A DNA stretch of 64,000 bases from Acestrorhynchus altus. Taxonomy: Eukaryota; Chordata; Actinopteri; Characiformes; Acestrorhynchidae. The translations under genes and the position numbers were made by a program. Numbering within the stretch: position 1 is the stretch's first letter; each line of letters begins with the position of its first letter. This document shows, piece by piece, positions 12,859 through 28,200 of this stretch. The DNA lies in assembly GCA_034509495.1 (NCBI GenBank), contig CM067506.1:19464853-19528852 (forward strand), given 5' to 3'. The notes beneath the pieces are model-generated. The model did not search any database. It was not told the origin of the DNA and saw nothing but the letters and a program-made list of their open reading frames with translations.

Positions 12859-15800
12859 GTATAGAACCCTCTCACACATTCAGACCAGTAACAGAATGTG
12901 GTAGGCCTCAGCAAACCCAGCAACCTGCTGAGGTCTCAAACTAGTTTATATGAGCTCAGCAGTATCCATAAAGCTGATTTAAACTTAACCACGTGCTAAA
13001 AACCAAATTTGCAGAGAGCACTCTCCCAGGAAAAACAGAGAAACGGAAAAGGGAACATGCTCTTTAAATGGAGCAGATCAGTGACTTTCGGGAAACCGAT
13101 GGGTAAAGCAGAAATAGTTTCATGCTTGCAGTGTTACGTCATGTTGAATGCTGTGCTAATAAGAGCAGGTAACCCATGTACAGCACATGCATTTTTTAAA
13201 AGGGTAAGATAAAACACTGACACCAGGACACCATGTTCTCTAAAACACTGTGGCTAGAAATGTGCAGTTGTGAGGTCTGGAAATGGGAATTTTAATTTGA
13301 CCAAAAATGGTTGAAACTATATTACTTTATATTATATTTATATTATATTATTATAAGTGGATGATGAATAAGGGATTGATTATAGTAGTTTAAGTTACAA
13401 AGGTCAGTCTTTACTTGTACAGTCCTTTGTAATTCCCAGTAGGTCTTGCTGTGAAAAACAAAAACAAAAAACAACAATCAAAAAAAAAAAACTTTAACCC
13501 CTTTGAAAAACCCTAATGTTCCTCATATTTACCATTTGTGCAAAAGATCAGATAATGAAAAACTAAAAGTGTGGTGACCCTGCAAGTGGGGGAAAGCTTC
13601 TGGAACGCATAGATGCAACAGTGCTTCAAGTGTCCACCTAACATAGCAGCATTTTATGCAATAAGATAAACCTAGCTTTAATGAGCTGCAACCATAACAT
13701 CTCAGAGATGCCACAACTTTGCACATTGCCCTAAAATAATAATACATATCCAAAAAAAAACTATTGAAAAGACTGTCTTACCTTCTATTATTCCAAATTA
13801 CTCTACAAAGCATTGCATCTACAGTCTCCACTCGATTTGTAAATTGACCAGCTTGAACTGTGTCAGTTCTGTGTCCATTAGCAATTCAGGATCACACATA
13901 CGGCACAGGGTTGAATCATATGAGCAGTGGGTCAACAAGTTTCAGAAACAGCGGAGGTGGTAAGGTGGAAGTATACATGGATGCACGCTGCAATTGGCAA
14001 ATCAGGTTTATTTGTGAGAAACCCTGCTCACACTCTGCACTTGTGATTAGAATGCTGTTCACAGTAACACACAGTTGTTTGAGTCCATCAGGAATCTCCA
14101 GTGCATTTGAGTCCCTGTACTTCCTAAAGGCCCCAATGCCAATGCTGGCAGAATGATTCATCTCCTGTCTCTGTATACAGTGTCTCTTCACCCTCAGACT
14201 AGAACTGTGGGGAAAGAATCTTCACGTCTCCAATGAATCTGTTGTGTGTCAATCTGTTTTGTCAGTTGTCTTTTGTTGTCCGTTTCCATTTTCCAGCTCT
14301 CCTCATCCATGATCACACAAAAGCTTAATAACTTAACTTAATAACTTAATTATGTGAGAACTCTAATTACCATATACAAACTCTACAAAATTTATTATGA
14401 CATAGGCGCTCAGAATATGAGAGATTGTCACTCTTGTTCCGGCAAGATCTGGCACAAATTAAGCAACAGACTTAAATTCATTATGTCCAACTAAAGCTCT
14501 GTCTAGGGGTGGGAAGTATACATTTTTTGTTGTGATACATAATATACTTCTCTGAGCATACTGCATGTTTTATTAGAAAGAGTGTAATTGGCATGTGGTA
14601 GCATGTTCTTGTTTTCACCCTCCTAGTGGTGGGAGCATCGTATGTGATGGAGTCCTTAAAAAAGAAAGAATGTTTAATTTGATGTAGTGCAGCCAATAAT
14701 ATTACCATTATTAAAAAAATATTATTGATATATGTAACATGAAAATCACATTTTGTGACACTACTTAAGCATATTGGCCATTCCAAGCTCCACTTAGATT
14801 CAAAGGTAATAGGGTGTGAAACTGAGACCTACAGCCAAAATTCCCTTAAGATACAGATGGCTGTAAGATGACTATTGTTTCCTGGAGCTGCTATAAATGA
14901 TTCCGTATCTAAAATTAAGCCCATGTGTAGCTATAAGAGAGAGTTTAAATCTTTAGTGATTGAACGAAAAAGTGATTGAACGAAAAAATGAATTCTGTAA
15001 GCTCAGTTTTATACCGATGCACATTTTTTCATCAGGAAGGGACAGTCCTGTTACAAACGAAGGTGGTGAAGAGCAAGAGGAGGCCATGCCTGTCCCAGAG
15101 GACCTGTCAGCCAGCACTGGCCTCCAGCACAACAACCGCGCTGACAAACCAGTGGGTGAGTCAGGCCAGTGTGGCCAGCATTACCACCACCACAGAGCAA
15201 ACACCACTATGCTACAGCATTGACAAAGCCACTTAGACCAGCTGGACCCATAGTTTTTCTATCGCAACACTAGAACACAAGCAACAGTCAAAATATGATC
15301 TGAAAATGTATAAAATTATAACCAGAGTTAAAAAATAACTACCTTAAAGGGGGCACTTATAATCCATTGCATTAGAAATAAACTGCTAATACTATAATAC
15401 TCTCTAAAAGGAGAAGAAAGGCAGTGAGGAAAATCGGGTTTTGTTTTGTTTGTTCATTATTTGTGGCATATCAAAGGATTTCTTTTACAAATTTGGTAGA
15501 AGCCTTTAGTTACAATACAGCCACTTTTTTAGTTGCCATGATTAAAGTATCACCTTTAACCCAGTTCTTTGTTAACATTTGGCTTGGTGTAATATTAATT
15601 TCAAGGAATGCAAACAAGTTTTATTGAGCTTACATGAATGTCCAGTGGAAATCAGTCACATTTCACCAAAAGCAGATTCTTACAGATGTCCCAATTAAAT
15701 CAAATAGAGTATAATATGGAGTATAACATTGGTTTAGTATCTAGTTCATGTCTGCATGAGTGTTTTAGCTCCTGGTTTGCTCTTGAAGTGTCTTTCCCTA

Positions 15801-18800
15801 GTAAACCAATGATCATGACCATAGTGTTTGTGTTCCTGTTTCTCCATAATCAGGCATATATTAGAAAAATGTAACTGAAAATGTTAGTGTTTCAATTTAA
15901 CGTTTTAGAATATTTTATGAAACAGCACATTACTTTGGTATGTAGGTGTTTAAGAACTGTTTAGAAATTACACATAATGAGGTATTAGCTGACATTTTTA
16001 TCAAAATTGAGTTCGTCACCTATTTATATTTCTTCCTAATTATTCCTAATTATTAATGATGTGTAGTGTCTTTTTAAGTTGTATGCATCTGGGCATGTTA
16101 TGTCTTCATAGTCACACTTTAGCTATAAGGACTTAATAATAATCTGAGCTCAAACCTGCTCAAAATGCAGATAGAACCTTCAAAGGGAACAACATATTCA
16201 GGGACTATCTACACTGTGATGGAGCTGGTGAATGGTACAAATTATTTTGATTCAAATGTCAATGGAAAAAATTGATTTTTTTCTTTCCAGTCTCACAATG
16301 TAAAGATTTCATTAAAATGATCTTGAAATTTCCACACTTAAGTGGATATTCATTAACCATAGAATTTTTTATATTTAATTTTATTTGCATTGGTTCAAAA
16401 GTAGCATGTTTGGTAATAAAAATGCCAGAGACTCTGTTTATGGACACTGTATCTCAGTGTGAAACTGTCCAAACAATGGCTATCGCATGCCTGGTGTGTG
16501 AATGTGAAGTAGGTTAACTAGGCGCAAGGGCTGTGATGTGTGCAGGAATGGAGCTGGCTAAGCTGAAGTTAGCAGATGGCCTGTTTAAAAAATCTTGATG
16601 TATTTTAGTTTGGAATTTTCCCCTCCAGTAGTTCCAGATTAGCTTGGACTTAATGCACGCCCCAAACACTTTGAAGCTGTAGTAATTTAAAGTGAGCAAG
16701 AAAAAAAAATCGAGATGTCAGAGGAAACTGAAATAGGATGTGCAAGAGTTTCCTAAGAAGAACTTGCCAGAACTCAGTTTCAACACTTGTGCAGGGAGAT
16801 AAAATGTTCAGGAGCAACACCAGGCTAGTGAAGCATCAGTACACATGCACACACGGCCCTGCACCTGCACTTTGTGCCATGCTTTCACTTCAACTGCCGA
16901 GCTGTTCACACATTGCACACACACACACACATTGTCATAGACCTAAATACACACATACAAACATCTATTCTCAATGCTGCACCAACACATGAATTAAGTT
17001 ATTGTATAAAACTGAGGCAACCATTTAATTATTAGTTGTGATAAAATTGACATTTCATTTAGTCATTGTAGCTCTGACTTAATTCATGGGAGCTGAGTAC
17101 ACCACTACAGCATGTGACACTGGCCATACCACAGAACGCCAGTTAGTTTGCACTGCAGATGCACCAGCCTGCTCATGTAGGTGTCTCGATTCCAAACGCA
17201 GTGTGTAATAGCAGTGAGGTCATGGAGCGCGTAGCAGATGTACGTTAGAAGAGATGACAGTCAGGCAAATGCACTGTGGGTTCAGGTGGTTACGTATGCT
17301 GCTCTCTATGCGAGTACCACACAGATAGCTGATTGATTAGTCATCTACTTTAGTGATCAGATTGCCAATGTCAGCAAGACCATTAGCACTTCAAAGGAAC
17401 GTTTCTCATAACACCTCATCATTTTTCCAACGTGAGTCCGATGCTCAACAACACAAATGTTTCATGTAAAGCCAAAAAGAAAGTGCTGATATGCTGTTTA
17501 GGGCCCCTTGTGGCTCAGATGCCGTATATGTGCAGTGTAATTTCAGGATGAATGAATCTAAAACTAAACTACACCTTAAACACAGATGGAATTCCAGACT
17601 TTTTCACTATTATCTGAGACCTGAACTTTTATCAGATTGCACTTTTTCATTGTAGGATGTGTATCTTGCAGGATGAACAGGATATTTGATATAGGCTACA
17701 GATAATCTGAAATCTGCCTTGCGAATGCATGCATGTGTGTGCGAGCGTATGCTTGTGTTGCACTGTCCTTGAAGATGCAATCAGCCAGTGTGTGAGAGGA
17801 TGTGACTATTATATCTTTGCAGTGCATCACTGCCTCGCAGATTAAGGCAGAAACTTGGTAATGGAGCAACAGCTATCTGTGCTGATGGTGTAGTACTGGG
17901 GTGTAGCGTTGCACACTCAGTCTGGAGTGCGTGAGTTAGACAGGAAAGAAAAGAACATCAGAATCACAAAAACACATCTTAAACTGACTCTTCATTTGGA
18001 GCACAGCACGACTAATGGAACATTTCAGCCAATAAAGTGAAGCACACTCCCTGCTGTTTACTCAGTATAATACTAGTTCAAAAATATCTTACATTCATTA
18101 CATGTAGAATGTTTTACTTTTTGGTCAATAATGCTTATAGCTTATGGCTTATTTCAGTTTATGGCTTAAATCAGAAATTCAGAAAAAAAAATCAGAAAAA
18201 CATTTCTCAGTTTATTACAATATTTAATTTCAAGTCTAAGTAACTTACTATTCAAACTGTATAACTATAGGGTTTAGTTTAGAACACACAAACCCAAACA
18301 TAGGGAAGACTGCAACCTGACAGCTGTCCAGAAGACAATCGTCAACACCCTCCAAAAAGAGAAGAGAGATGTCACAGAAGGCCATTGCTGGCTGTTCTCA
18401 GAGTGCTCTATGTAAGCAAATGAAAGTAAAGTTGACTGGAAGGGGGAAATGTGGTGGGAAAAGGAGCATGAGTAACTAGGGTGTCCACAGCCTTGAGAGG
18501 ATGGTCAAGAAAATTCCATTCAAGAACTCGGCAGAGGAAACTCTCTTCTCAAGGGGCCCTCCTGAAGCAGAGACAGTGGGCTTAGGAAAAAAAGAACTTG
18601 ACTGTTACTCAGTGCTTCAAAGTCCTCTTTTCACATGAAAGTAAATATTGCATTTCATTTGGAAATCAAGGGTCCTAGAGTCTCAACTCAACTCAACTCA
18701 GTCTGTAGGACGAGTGGAGAGGAACAGAATCCAAGGTATCTGGAGTCCAGTGTGAGGTTTCCACAGTCTGTGATTAGGTCACCGTGTTGTTTGTAAATAG

Positions 18801-19784
18801 TGGTCCAGATTTATCAAGTTCAGAGGACAGCCTGTAATAAGAGATTTTAGAACACTTCATACTTCCATATGGTGACATTTGGAGAAGCTGATTTCCTTCA
18901 GGTTTGTATGAGCTAAAAGTCATACTGTTCAAAAGTAAAACAAAACATTGAAATATTTCACTTTACATGTAACAAATATAATATATATAATTCATATGAA
19001 AATGTATCTTGAATTAAATCTGATCTAATTTTTGAGCTGCATTATTATATAAATAATGGCAAATATATATAAACACATTTCATTTAGTAAATGATCAGAA
19101 TGTGTTGTTTTCAGGACAGATAATTAGTTTAGTTATGAGTTAGTTCTGTTTGTTCCAGATATTGTATGGATTTGTTTAGTTCCAGCAGCTCATTTGATTA
19201 ACTTTAATGAAGGACTGATGAGATATAAGATGGTAAATTTAAATATTAGCAGGTTTGTAATTGGCTAATGAGCTAATTAGCTCAGTTTTGCTGATTTATT
19301 TTTGTTGATATTGTAATTCTTCTAATTTCATTATGTTAATCTTTTTAGACAAATAAATGCTTATTGTCCAGACAAAGAGCTTTACATCATTTCAAAACCT
19401 CAGCTGCCCTTTACATTATATGAAAATGCCACAATGGATGGACCAATAAAAAAAATCTTTTTATTTTAACTTAAATTGAATGTGATTAATGTTTTTTTTC
19501 TCTTTCTGTAAAGTTGCCCTTTTGGATAAATTATCTTTATTCCATTTGTATTTTACTGGCAAATATTTTGAAGTTCCTAAAAATGCAAAAGAAGCAGGGC
19601 CTTTTTTTCCTCCTTATCAAGGGTCACATATATGCATGCTCACACACACACACACACACACATATATATTCACACTGAGCTGAGCCGTGGTTTAGTGTGT
19701 GGCTCCACAGCAATGAGTACAACGCTATTTTCAGTTTGAAACAACATTAGCAGCGCTCTTTAGAGGAACATAGCTAACACCCAG

Positions 19785-19855
<71 letters not shown>

Positions 19856-20659
19856 AAACTGCAGCTAGGCGCCAATCCTATCCCACCATTCGCATATATA
19901 TCTAGTTTCAGAGTGAGTGTAAGACCACTCTGCGCTGTTTTGTAGTGTGCAAGGTTAAGGCCTTGTCTCACAGGAACAGTAGTCATAGTGTTATCAGGAT
20001 GAAGTGAGAGCTCAAGTCATCTGAATTGTTCTACTCAGAGCAGTTTGACTCTACGTGAGTGGAGTTCTCTTTGTGTGTCTTTGCCTGTGGCTTTTGAAAC
20101 TTGCTTCCCAAAAAGGGTAAATTAGGATGTGTGACAAACATTATATAAAGTAAAAGCTCCTCTTCCCATCCTCAGTTTAGTCACAACTTCCCCAAATCCA
20201 TGAGAGACTTCAGCACACTAGCAAGGCTAGTTCCCTCTGTCAAGCTTGGGTCACATATTTCTGGACAGATCACACTAAGACACAAGCAGTGGGGCTGCAA
20301 ATAGTCGTGGGACAGTGTATGAATTGAACGGAGCTTCAAATGTGTTCCTAATTTTACTATGATCTAAGGCTGATGTTGACACATTTCAGTCCATTACTGT
20401 GAACAGATTGTATGATTGCTTATGTCTTACTTTAATGAACTCAGTCTTAACTAAATTCTGGAATAGTTCTAGTTCGAGTGTAATTGTTTCATAATCCAGA
20501 TATTTAAACTAGTGCATGCCTAGGTTCTTATGTCCCTTTTGCTAAAGCAATAAACCCTGGTATACTTTGCATTACATTATCACTTTTAATTTAACCATTT
20601 TTTTTGGACTGACACTAATAATAATAATATAAGAAGAATAAGAATAAGAATAATAAAGG

Positions 20660-20690
<31 letters not shown>

Positions 20691-20791
20691 AATAATAATA
20701 ATAATAATAATAACAGCAATAATAATAATAATAATAACAGCAACAATAATAATAATAATAACAGCAACAACAACAACAACAACAATAATAA

Positions 20792-20859
<68 letters not shown>

Positions 20860-22168
20860 TGTGTCATTCCAAAAAAATTGGTTCAATTAAAAGCGAGAAT
20901 GTAATGCACCTTCTGGGACTGGGACAAAATGTAATGCAACTTCTAAAGTTCCATGCCTTTTTTACACTCTATTATTACTCATGAATTACATAGGAAATAG
21001 AAAGAAATAGTTGTTATTGATTAGTTGTAAGATTGAGGATAGTAAAATTAGTTTTGAAAGTGCCTCAGCCAATCAGATTTTAGAACCCGAAGTGCTTTTT
21101 GCTTTTTACTTTTTTCCAGTGTAAATGATTTTGTTTTGATTTTATTCATTTTCAACTTTTTCCTAAACATAAATGTTCAATTGTATTTCTTATCTTCAAA
21201 AAAAACAAAAACAAAAACAAACCATGAATAAAGTCTATTAATAATATTATAATCATCATTAAACAGAGGAAATGATGTTCTGAGGAAAGGCAGAATCAGA
21301 ATGCTGATCTTGCTGACTGTTTGTGGACTGAAGCACTTTTCTGCTATTCGTTTAGTGAGCTCACACATTTTATCTTTGGTTTTGACACTGACTCAACTTC
21401 CTTTTGGTCTTCAAAATTAGCTATTTTGTTTCAGTGCCTTTCCCTGTGTGGCTTAACCTTTCAAAGCAATGGATAGCAGTTGGATCTGAAATAAATAATA
21501 TTGTGAAAGAAAAACAAAAAAATACGGTAGTTATTAGGAGAGAAGGAAAAGGCAGCATGCTCTCCACATGAATCTTGTGACAGACTTGCTGATCCCTGTA
21601 GTTTGAAAAAAAAAACCTTGTGTCCCATAAAAACACTGTTTCAGTTACATAGCTTCACTATTCCCTTCCCTTTCTGTCACTTCTCCATAGTTCTAGGTCT
21701 TTTTTCAGTTGGGTCGGCTCTGTTACTGAAGCTTCCCCTTTCTCCCTGGATTCCTATATTTCATTATTTCCACTTCTTCCTCTTCACGCTGTACAAACTG
21801 AGGTGAAGGCATGGGGAAATCAGACATGGCACCATGACCACAGGACTCAACGTCCATGAGAACCGTTCCAAACAAAGGCCGTGCACCATGATTGTTCCTG
21901 AGGTCAATTTTTCTGTAACTGAACTGGACACATTTGTGCCAGTAGTTTTATCACCATTAACTCTGAGAAGGTGCTTTATGTTGGGTCTTAATGCTGCTTT
22001 TGTGCTTCAGTACTTCTCCTGTAATTCAGGATTTTGTTTTGTAGTTTAAAGATACATTACTTTTTGAATGTTCTCAATTTGTCAAAATGTGATTGAATTT
22101 TCTTAATTGGTCAGGGCATTTCATAGCCTCTCATCTCTACAGCCTTCCTTGTCATGTGTGTGTGTGTG

Positions 22169-22221
<53 letters not shown>

Positions 22222-25200
22222 TTACCACGGTTTGTTGGTTTGGTTTACACCGCTACACTCCTCAGTTTCACAGAGCTTCCTGTCTCTCTGTTTCCTGTTT
22301 ATCAGTCATTTGTTTCAGAGAAGTGCGATGGTGAGAGAGATGGTGTATGGAGTTTGAATTTCCCAATTCCAGAGTGAACAAACTCATACAGTAGTTTATT
22401 GTTTTAATACTACCAGAAACACAGTGATTGAGGAGTGGGGAGTATTGAAAGAACACCCAGTACTCGTTTCCAGTTTCATTTTTCATACACAAAAACTCAT
22501 GTAGAAGAATTGCCTCTGTTGAACAAAGCAATTCAACTACATTGCATGAGCAATGCTGATGTCATCAACATCACATAATGTGGAGGTCTTAGAAGGTCTT
22601 GAATATTTGCGTTGGTGTTTTAAATGTTTTTCTGTGTCAGTCTAAGTGGGTGAGGTTTTAAAAAGGCAGTGACGGTCCACACTAACTCTTAAGGTAAAAA
22701 AAAATGTAGTTCACAGCACAGTTCATTTCAGGTTAAAGACAGAAATGTTCAATTTACTCCCAAGCATTATATTTTGCACCCTCAGGAAAAAAGGTACTAA
22801 GGGTACTTTTTCAGTACATGTAATCATTCTGTTTAAGGTACAAATCAGCAGGCACCTCGTCCTGGATATGTGAGTACCTTCAAAAATTATTTATCATTTG
22901 AGAGATCATCAGTTAAATCCCTGGTGATGCCAAAGCCATCTGTGGTTGGGAGTCCCAGAAATCACAATTGGCCTCGCCAGGGTGGACCTTCCTCTCCCTC
23001 CATCACTCAATGAGATGCTAGATGGGGCACTGGCTTGGAAACAGGAAGCATGTTAGTGCTCAGCCTCACAGCACTGGTAGCATCCTGTGATGGAGGGAGT
23101 CCGAGCTACTCAGTGGGAATTTGGGAATGACTAGAAAAGAAACAATTGCATTAATTAGGCTAGCAACTGAACCTTAAGGACTATCTTCTAACTTTTAAAA
23201 AGTACCTGTACAGTACCTGTTTTTCAGTGTCGTACTAAAGAAGTCAAACCACTCAAGGAAATTGCCACCAAAGCCTGTACATTGAATATGAATCTGAGGC
23301 TCCTGCCCTAGGCCATAAAAAGTAGAGTGCTCAGCTGTGTTAGAACTATGCTAGATGAAAGACAGCCACACAGCTGCAGAGATAGTCAGGGTGACCATCC
23401 AGCCTGCCGCTTCACTAAACGGGCCCACTGCCCTCTTTTTCCAGCCTGCAATATAAAAGTTGAGGCTCGGAGTGACGAGGAGAACGGTCTGGCCGCTGAG
23501 GTGAATGGAGAGGAGGAGGAGTGTGTTGCCGAGGACTTGCGCATGCTCGATGGCTCGGGGGCCAAAGTGAACGGCACCCACGCGGGCCCCGACAGCAAGC
23601 CAGCGGGCACCTACCCCACAGCCGGGGGCATCCGCCTCCCCAACGGGAAGCTCAAGTGCGATATCTGTGGGATAGTGTGCATTGGGCCCAATGTGCTGAT
23701 GGTGCACAAGCGAAGCCACACTGGTAAGCACAACTGCCATCTACTCTTCCCTCCCTTTACTGTCACCCACACTCACAGCACAGAAGAGCTGACAGCGTGC
23801 AGGGCTGGATAGGATGCATAGAACAGAGCAGGGGCATATGCAGAGTAGCTGAGAGGCCAGACTTATGAGGCAGTGCATCTCGTTCTTTAGCAGGAGCCAC
23901 AGTGCATTTTAGAAGTTCAACCCCCACCCCACCCCCAAGTTTATGTGCAAAATCACTACTCAAAACTGTACTGAAGGCAGCTCTTCCTCTGAGGCAGAAC
24001 AATGGCAATTGGATTAGAGAGTAACCAATTAAAATAACCAGTAGACAGAGCTTTAGAAACATGTATCGTTTTTTATGTGGATGGCTTGCATGAAAGGTAA
24101 ACTGCAATGTTAGTGCAGAAAATGCTGTCACTCGTGGTCAAAAGCCAAGTTAGCACCCATGACAGTTTGCAACCAATGACATTGTTGCCTTAGATCAGGT
24201 GTGTCAAACCGGGTCAGAAACGGCCCGGTGTGGCTACTGGCCCGTTCTTATCATTCATTCTTATCAACCAGCATCAAGACCTGATTCCACTCAATCAATC
24301 AGCCAAACTTCAAACAACTGATCACATGAACTTCCGCTTGGCTGGAATGACGGTCTGGTTTGACAGCTCTGCCTTAGAAGCAAGCTGGCTTCTTTTCCAT
24401 GCAGATTTCTGAGAAACCAACACCGTATGAAAAGCACATCTTAAGCAGACTAACAAAAATCTCTCTGAGGAGCAAATACACATTTCTAAAGCTTCACCTA
24501 CTGGTTAATTCTCTGAACCAGTTGCATTTGTTCTGCCTCAGAGGCAGAGTTGCCTTCAGAGCGTTTTGAGTAGTGATTTTACACATAAACACCCTCCCAA
24601 GTCTTACATTTGGCTTTGGCATTTAGACGACTAAGGAAAGGAAGCTGTTGCACCAAACAGACTTAACTAAGCCTGTGTTGAACACGGAACACTTAATTGA
24701 CAGACTTAGTCACTTAGACAGGGACTTTTAATAGCATTTTGCTTGTAGACGGTGCACATAATACTAGTCGGAGGTGTGTATAAAAAGTTGTTCTGATGGT
24801 TTTGAACATTGTGTCATCCTGTGTGTAAGGTTTGAAAAGGTAAAATCAAGCAAAATCTCTAAATCATGTATCTAAATCACAACTGAGGGCAACAGCAACA
24901 ATTAGGCTGTGAGGAACCTCTACTAAATTAAAACTCAGTATTTAATTTTTTTTCTCTTTCACCCAAGATTGATATTCCATTGTAATGAGCCCAAACCAGT
25001 GGTGGAGAACATTTTTCAAAAAGGCATTTAACTTCCGCGCTTGAGGAGCTAATGAAACCCAAAATGGAAGAAAGGAACAGAGGCCTAATGCAAATGCGAA
25101 AAAGAGCCTACAATAAAAGATATAATGAAGTGCTTCCTATTTAAATATAAATATTGGCTGCTGAGACTGTTCTCCTAAAATGCCTTTTTAATGAGTTTCT

Positions 25201-28200
25201 CTTTTTTACCGCGTAGTTTTGCTGCTTCACTGGTAACTCTTATTTTATAGGGCTTTTGTAGAGAGGCTCGTATTAAAGGGGCTCTCCGAGAAATGCCAGA
25301 ACACGCGGGCTGCTGGGATATTGGTTTATTCCAGAGGCGCTGATCAGGAAGACTGGCTCTCAAACACAAAGTGTTTCCTTCGCTTTATTTAAATGAGTGC
25401 CGCATTTGCATTGTGATGGGCCGCTCTTATTTTAGAGCCGAAGAAGAGGAAAAAATGAGATTTTCAGATCAAATTGACCCAGGCAGTGGTGCATTACGAA
25501 ACTGGCAGGCCGAGGCTGAAAAGCCTGTTGTTGGATGAGAGCACGAGCAGCGCACGGGGGGCACGAGGAGGGAGAGGGAGAGAAAGAGAGAGAGACATAG
25601 ATTGAGAGAGAGAGGGAGGGAGATGGAGAAGGAGCCACAGAGAGGAGCACATGCTCCCACTCTGGTTCGGGCCACACGCTCGTGCGGGGCTCACACGCTG
25701 TAACAGTGCTGTAGGCCAGTGACCCCCGCTCAGTGTGTAATGGTGCTGCTGTAGAACAGTGTCACCCACACTCAGCGACCATACGTGTAGTGCAAATGAG
25801 TTACATGTGGCACTGCATACATCTCACTGTGGCGGGCCTGCAGGATTACAGGTGCTAGCGGTACTGTCAGCCAGAGCAGGGCGCATTATTTACCAGTTAC
25901 ACCTCAGTGTGGTTGTTTCTTACAAGAATGATTTCAATTGTTTGGGATAATAAAAACAATAAAGCACATTGTCGCTGTCCAATTAAAAGCATGTATATAC
26001 AAAATGGCATCTTTACAGGAGAAGACAAAAGTGCTCTTAACCTTGAGTGGAAGTTAATGTAAAATAAGATTTTAGTCATTTTAGAAAGTGTACAGAGCAG
26101 CGACAGGGTTTAAACCATGGACAAAACTACAAATGGACAAAAATGCAGACGATGGCTTTCATTGGATAGCAGTGATATATTTGAACTATTAATGGTGCAC
26201 TTATAAATATGAGGGTTTTTAAAGAACTTTTAAAGAGTTCTTCAGCTTGATGGAGAATGTGCTGAAGAGGGTTCAATATAGAAAAGCTTTAAAGGGTTCT
26301 ATATAGCACCAAAAAGGGTTCTACACACTTACAATGAAGAGCCATAATTAATAAGTGTGTAGCATTAGAAGTGTTTATAGTAACACTGGTACTTTAAGTT
26401 CCATTTATGATTTCTGTTGGGGTCTAAAGCAAAAGAACTGAAGACCAGTAAAACAGGGAAGTTATTACGAACAAATCTAAATGTTACACACATAAATACA
26501 TACAATATTTTACATTTCTAAAAAAAATGTCATTTATAACTAGCCTTATCTGAAATGTGTACTGATTCTCTTCTGCCTTCTTGTGTTCTTCTTTTAGGTG
26601 AAAGGCCATTCCAGTGCAGTCAGTGTGGTGCCTCCTTCACTCAGAAGGGAAACCTCCTACGACACATCAAACTCCATTCTGGAGAGAAACCCTTCAAATG
26701 TCACCTGTGTAACTATGCGTGTCGCCGCAGAGACGCCCTCACTGGGCACCTGCGCACTCATTCAGGTAATCCACAGGACTACTGATCAGATATATCCTGT
26801 TAAATACGTCTGCTGTGGGCCTTTTTGCGGTTCAGGTGTACGTCCTTCACTTGAAGGACTGCCTCTTCGTAATTAAAATAATATATTCATAAAATTGTTT
26901 AGTGATGAAATAAACCAGGAGTATCAATCATGTTTTTATCTTTTTCAACACCAAACAATTTTCTTTTCAACTGCAGTTGGAAAGCCCCACAAGTGTGCTT
27001 ACTGTGGGCGCAGCTACAAGCAGCGGAGCTCACTGGAAGAGCACAAGGAGCGATGTCACAACTATCTGCAGTGCATGGGCCTCCAGAACAGCATCTATAG
27101 TGCAGGTAGGAACAGAACAGCACACAGATTTCATCCCCACGAATAAATACAGAAATCTTACCAAATAAACCTTACTTATGGCCTAATAGTCTAAACCAAC
27201 TCATAGTGGTTTTACATATTATTTAGTGAAAATGAATAATATAATAGACAGGACTGTACATCACTTATGAATAATGGCAGGAGTTTTTTTTTTATTATTT
27301 GCTAAGTGATTAACTAAAACTAAGACAGGAATGTGAAATGTGGAAAAGGGCACATCTTGCTCCAGAGGTGATTTTGTGATTTATTGCATTATTTTATAAA
27401 AACATAGCAAAAAGTAGACATGCAAACCTAGTCAGAGGAAGGGACCTCAGAATTTAGTCAAAATTAAAAGAAAAAAAATACAAAAAATGAAGCAGTAAAA
27501 CATCAGTGGAAATGATCTCTGCCAGCCAGGTGTATTTGTGTATTTGCCTCTTATGCGTGGTTTTTTTTTTGTCTTGCTTTTTGTAGTGAAGGAAGAGAAC
27601 AGCCAGAGTGAGCAGAGGGAAGACATAAACCTGGCTGCAACTGAGAGAGCCTTGGTGCTAGACAGAATAGCTAATGTAGCTAAGCGTAAGAGCTCTATGC
27701 CACAGAAGTTTGTGGGTAAGAGTTGCATCTGCTTTCCCTATGTGTAAAGGAAGTTGCTGTGTCTCAAAAGGAGGATAGCATTACTGCAGGAAATGTGTGT
27801 GCTTAAAAACTAAGCCAAATACATGAGGCAGACATTACAAATAGTAGAAGACATGTAATATAAAGCTATAATAAGATAGTGTCTAATATGTACTTATACA
27901 TATGTATAAGACAAACATGTATCTCCTTTTTTCATATCTTCTACTTAGGTTTTAACATTAGATTTTTTTTATTGTGAAGCAACAACAAATAGGATAAAAT
28001 AACAGAAACCTTGTGCATAACAATTCACCTCCTTTAAGTCGGTATTGTGTAGAGCTGCCTTTTGCAGCAATTACAGCTGCAAGTCGCTTTGGAGAAGTCT
28101 CTATGAGCTGGCCACATCTGGGGATTTCACTAGGATTTTTGCCCATTCCTCAAAGCAAAACTGCTCCAGCTCCTTCAAGTTAAATTATTTCAATAATTTA

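Larger units (their letters stand above)
15156..23444 (+). other. IKZF1: IKZF1 large intron (8.3 kb)
   Basis: No coding sequence recognised. It contains short CA runs at 16917-16931 and 19640-19662, a long CA run at 19790-19851, a compound trinucleotide repeat at 20618-20860, a TG run at 22155-22220, and a SINE-like fragment at about 22890-23130. The reading frames here are short or are microsatellite translations. Confidence 0.75.

Noticed and set aside
20572..20886. Open frames encoding poly-Asn, poly-Ile and poly-Cys/Tyr
   Set aside because: Direct translation of the trinucleotide repeat.
23351..23740. Antisense 129-codon frame opposite an IKZF1 exon
   Set aside because: Shadow of the coding strand of the ZF1 exon.
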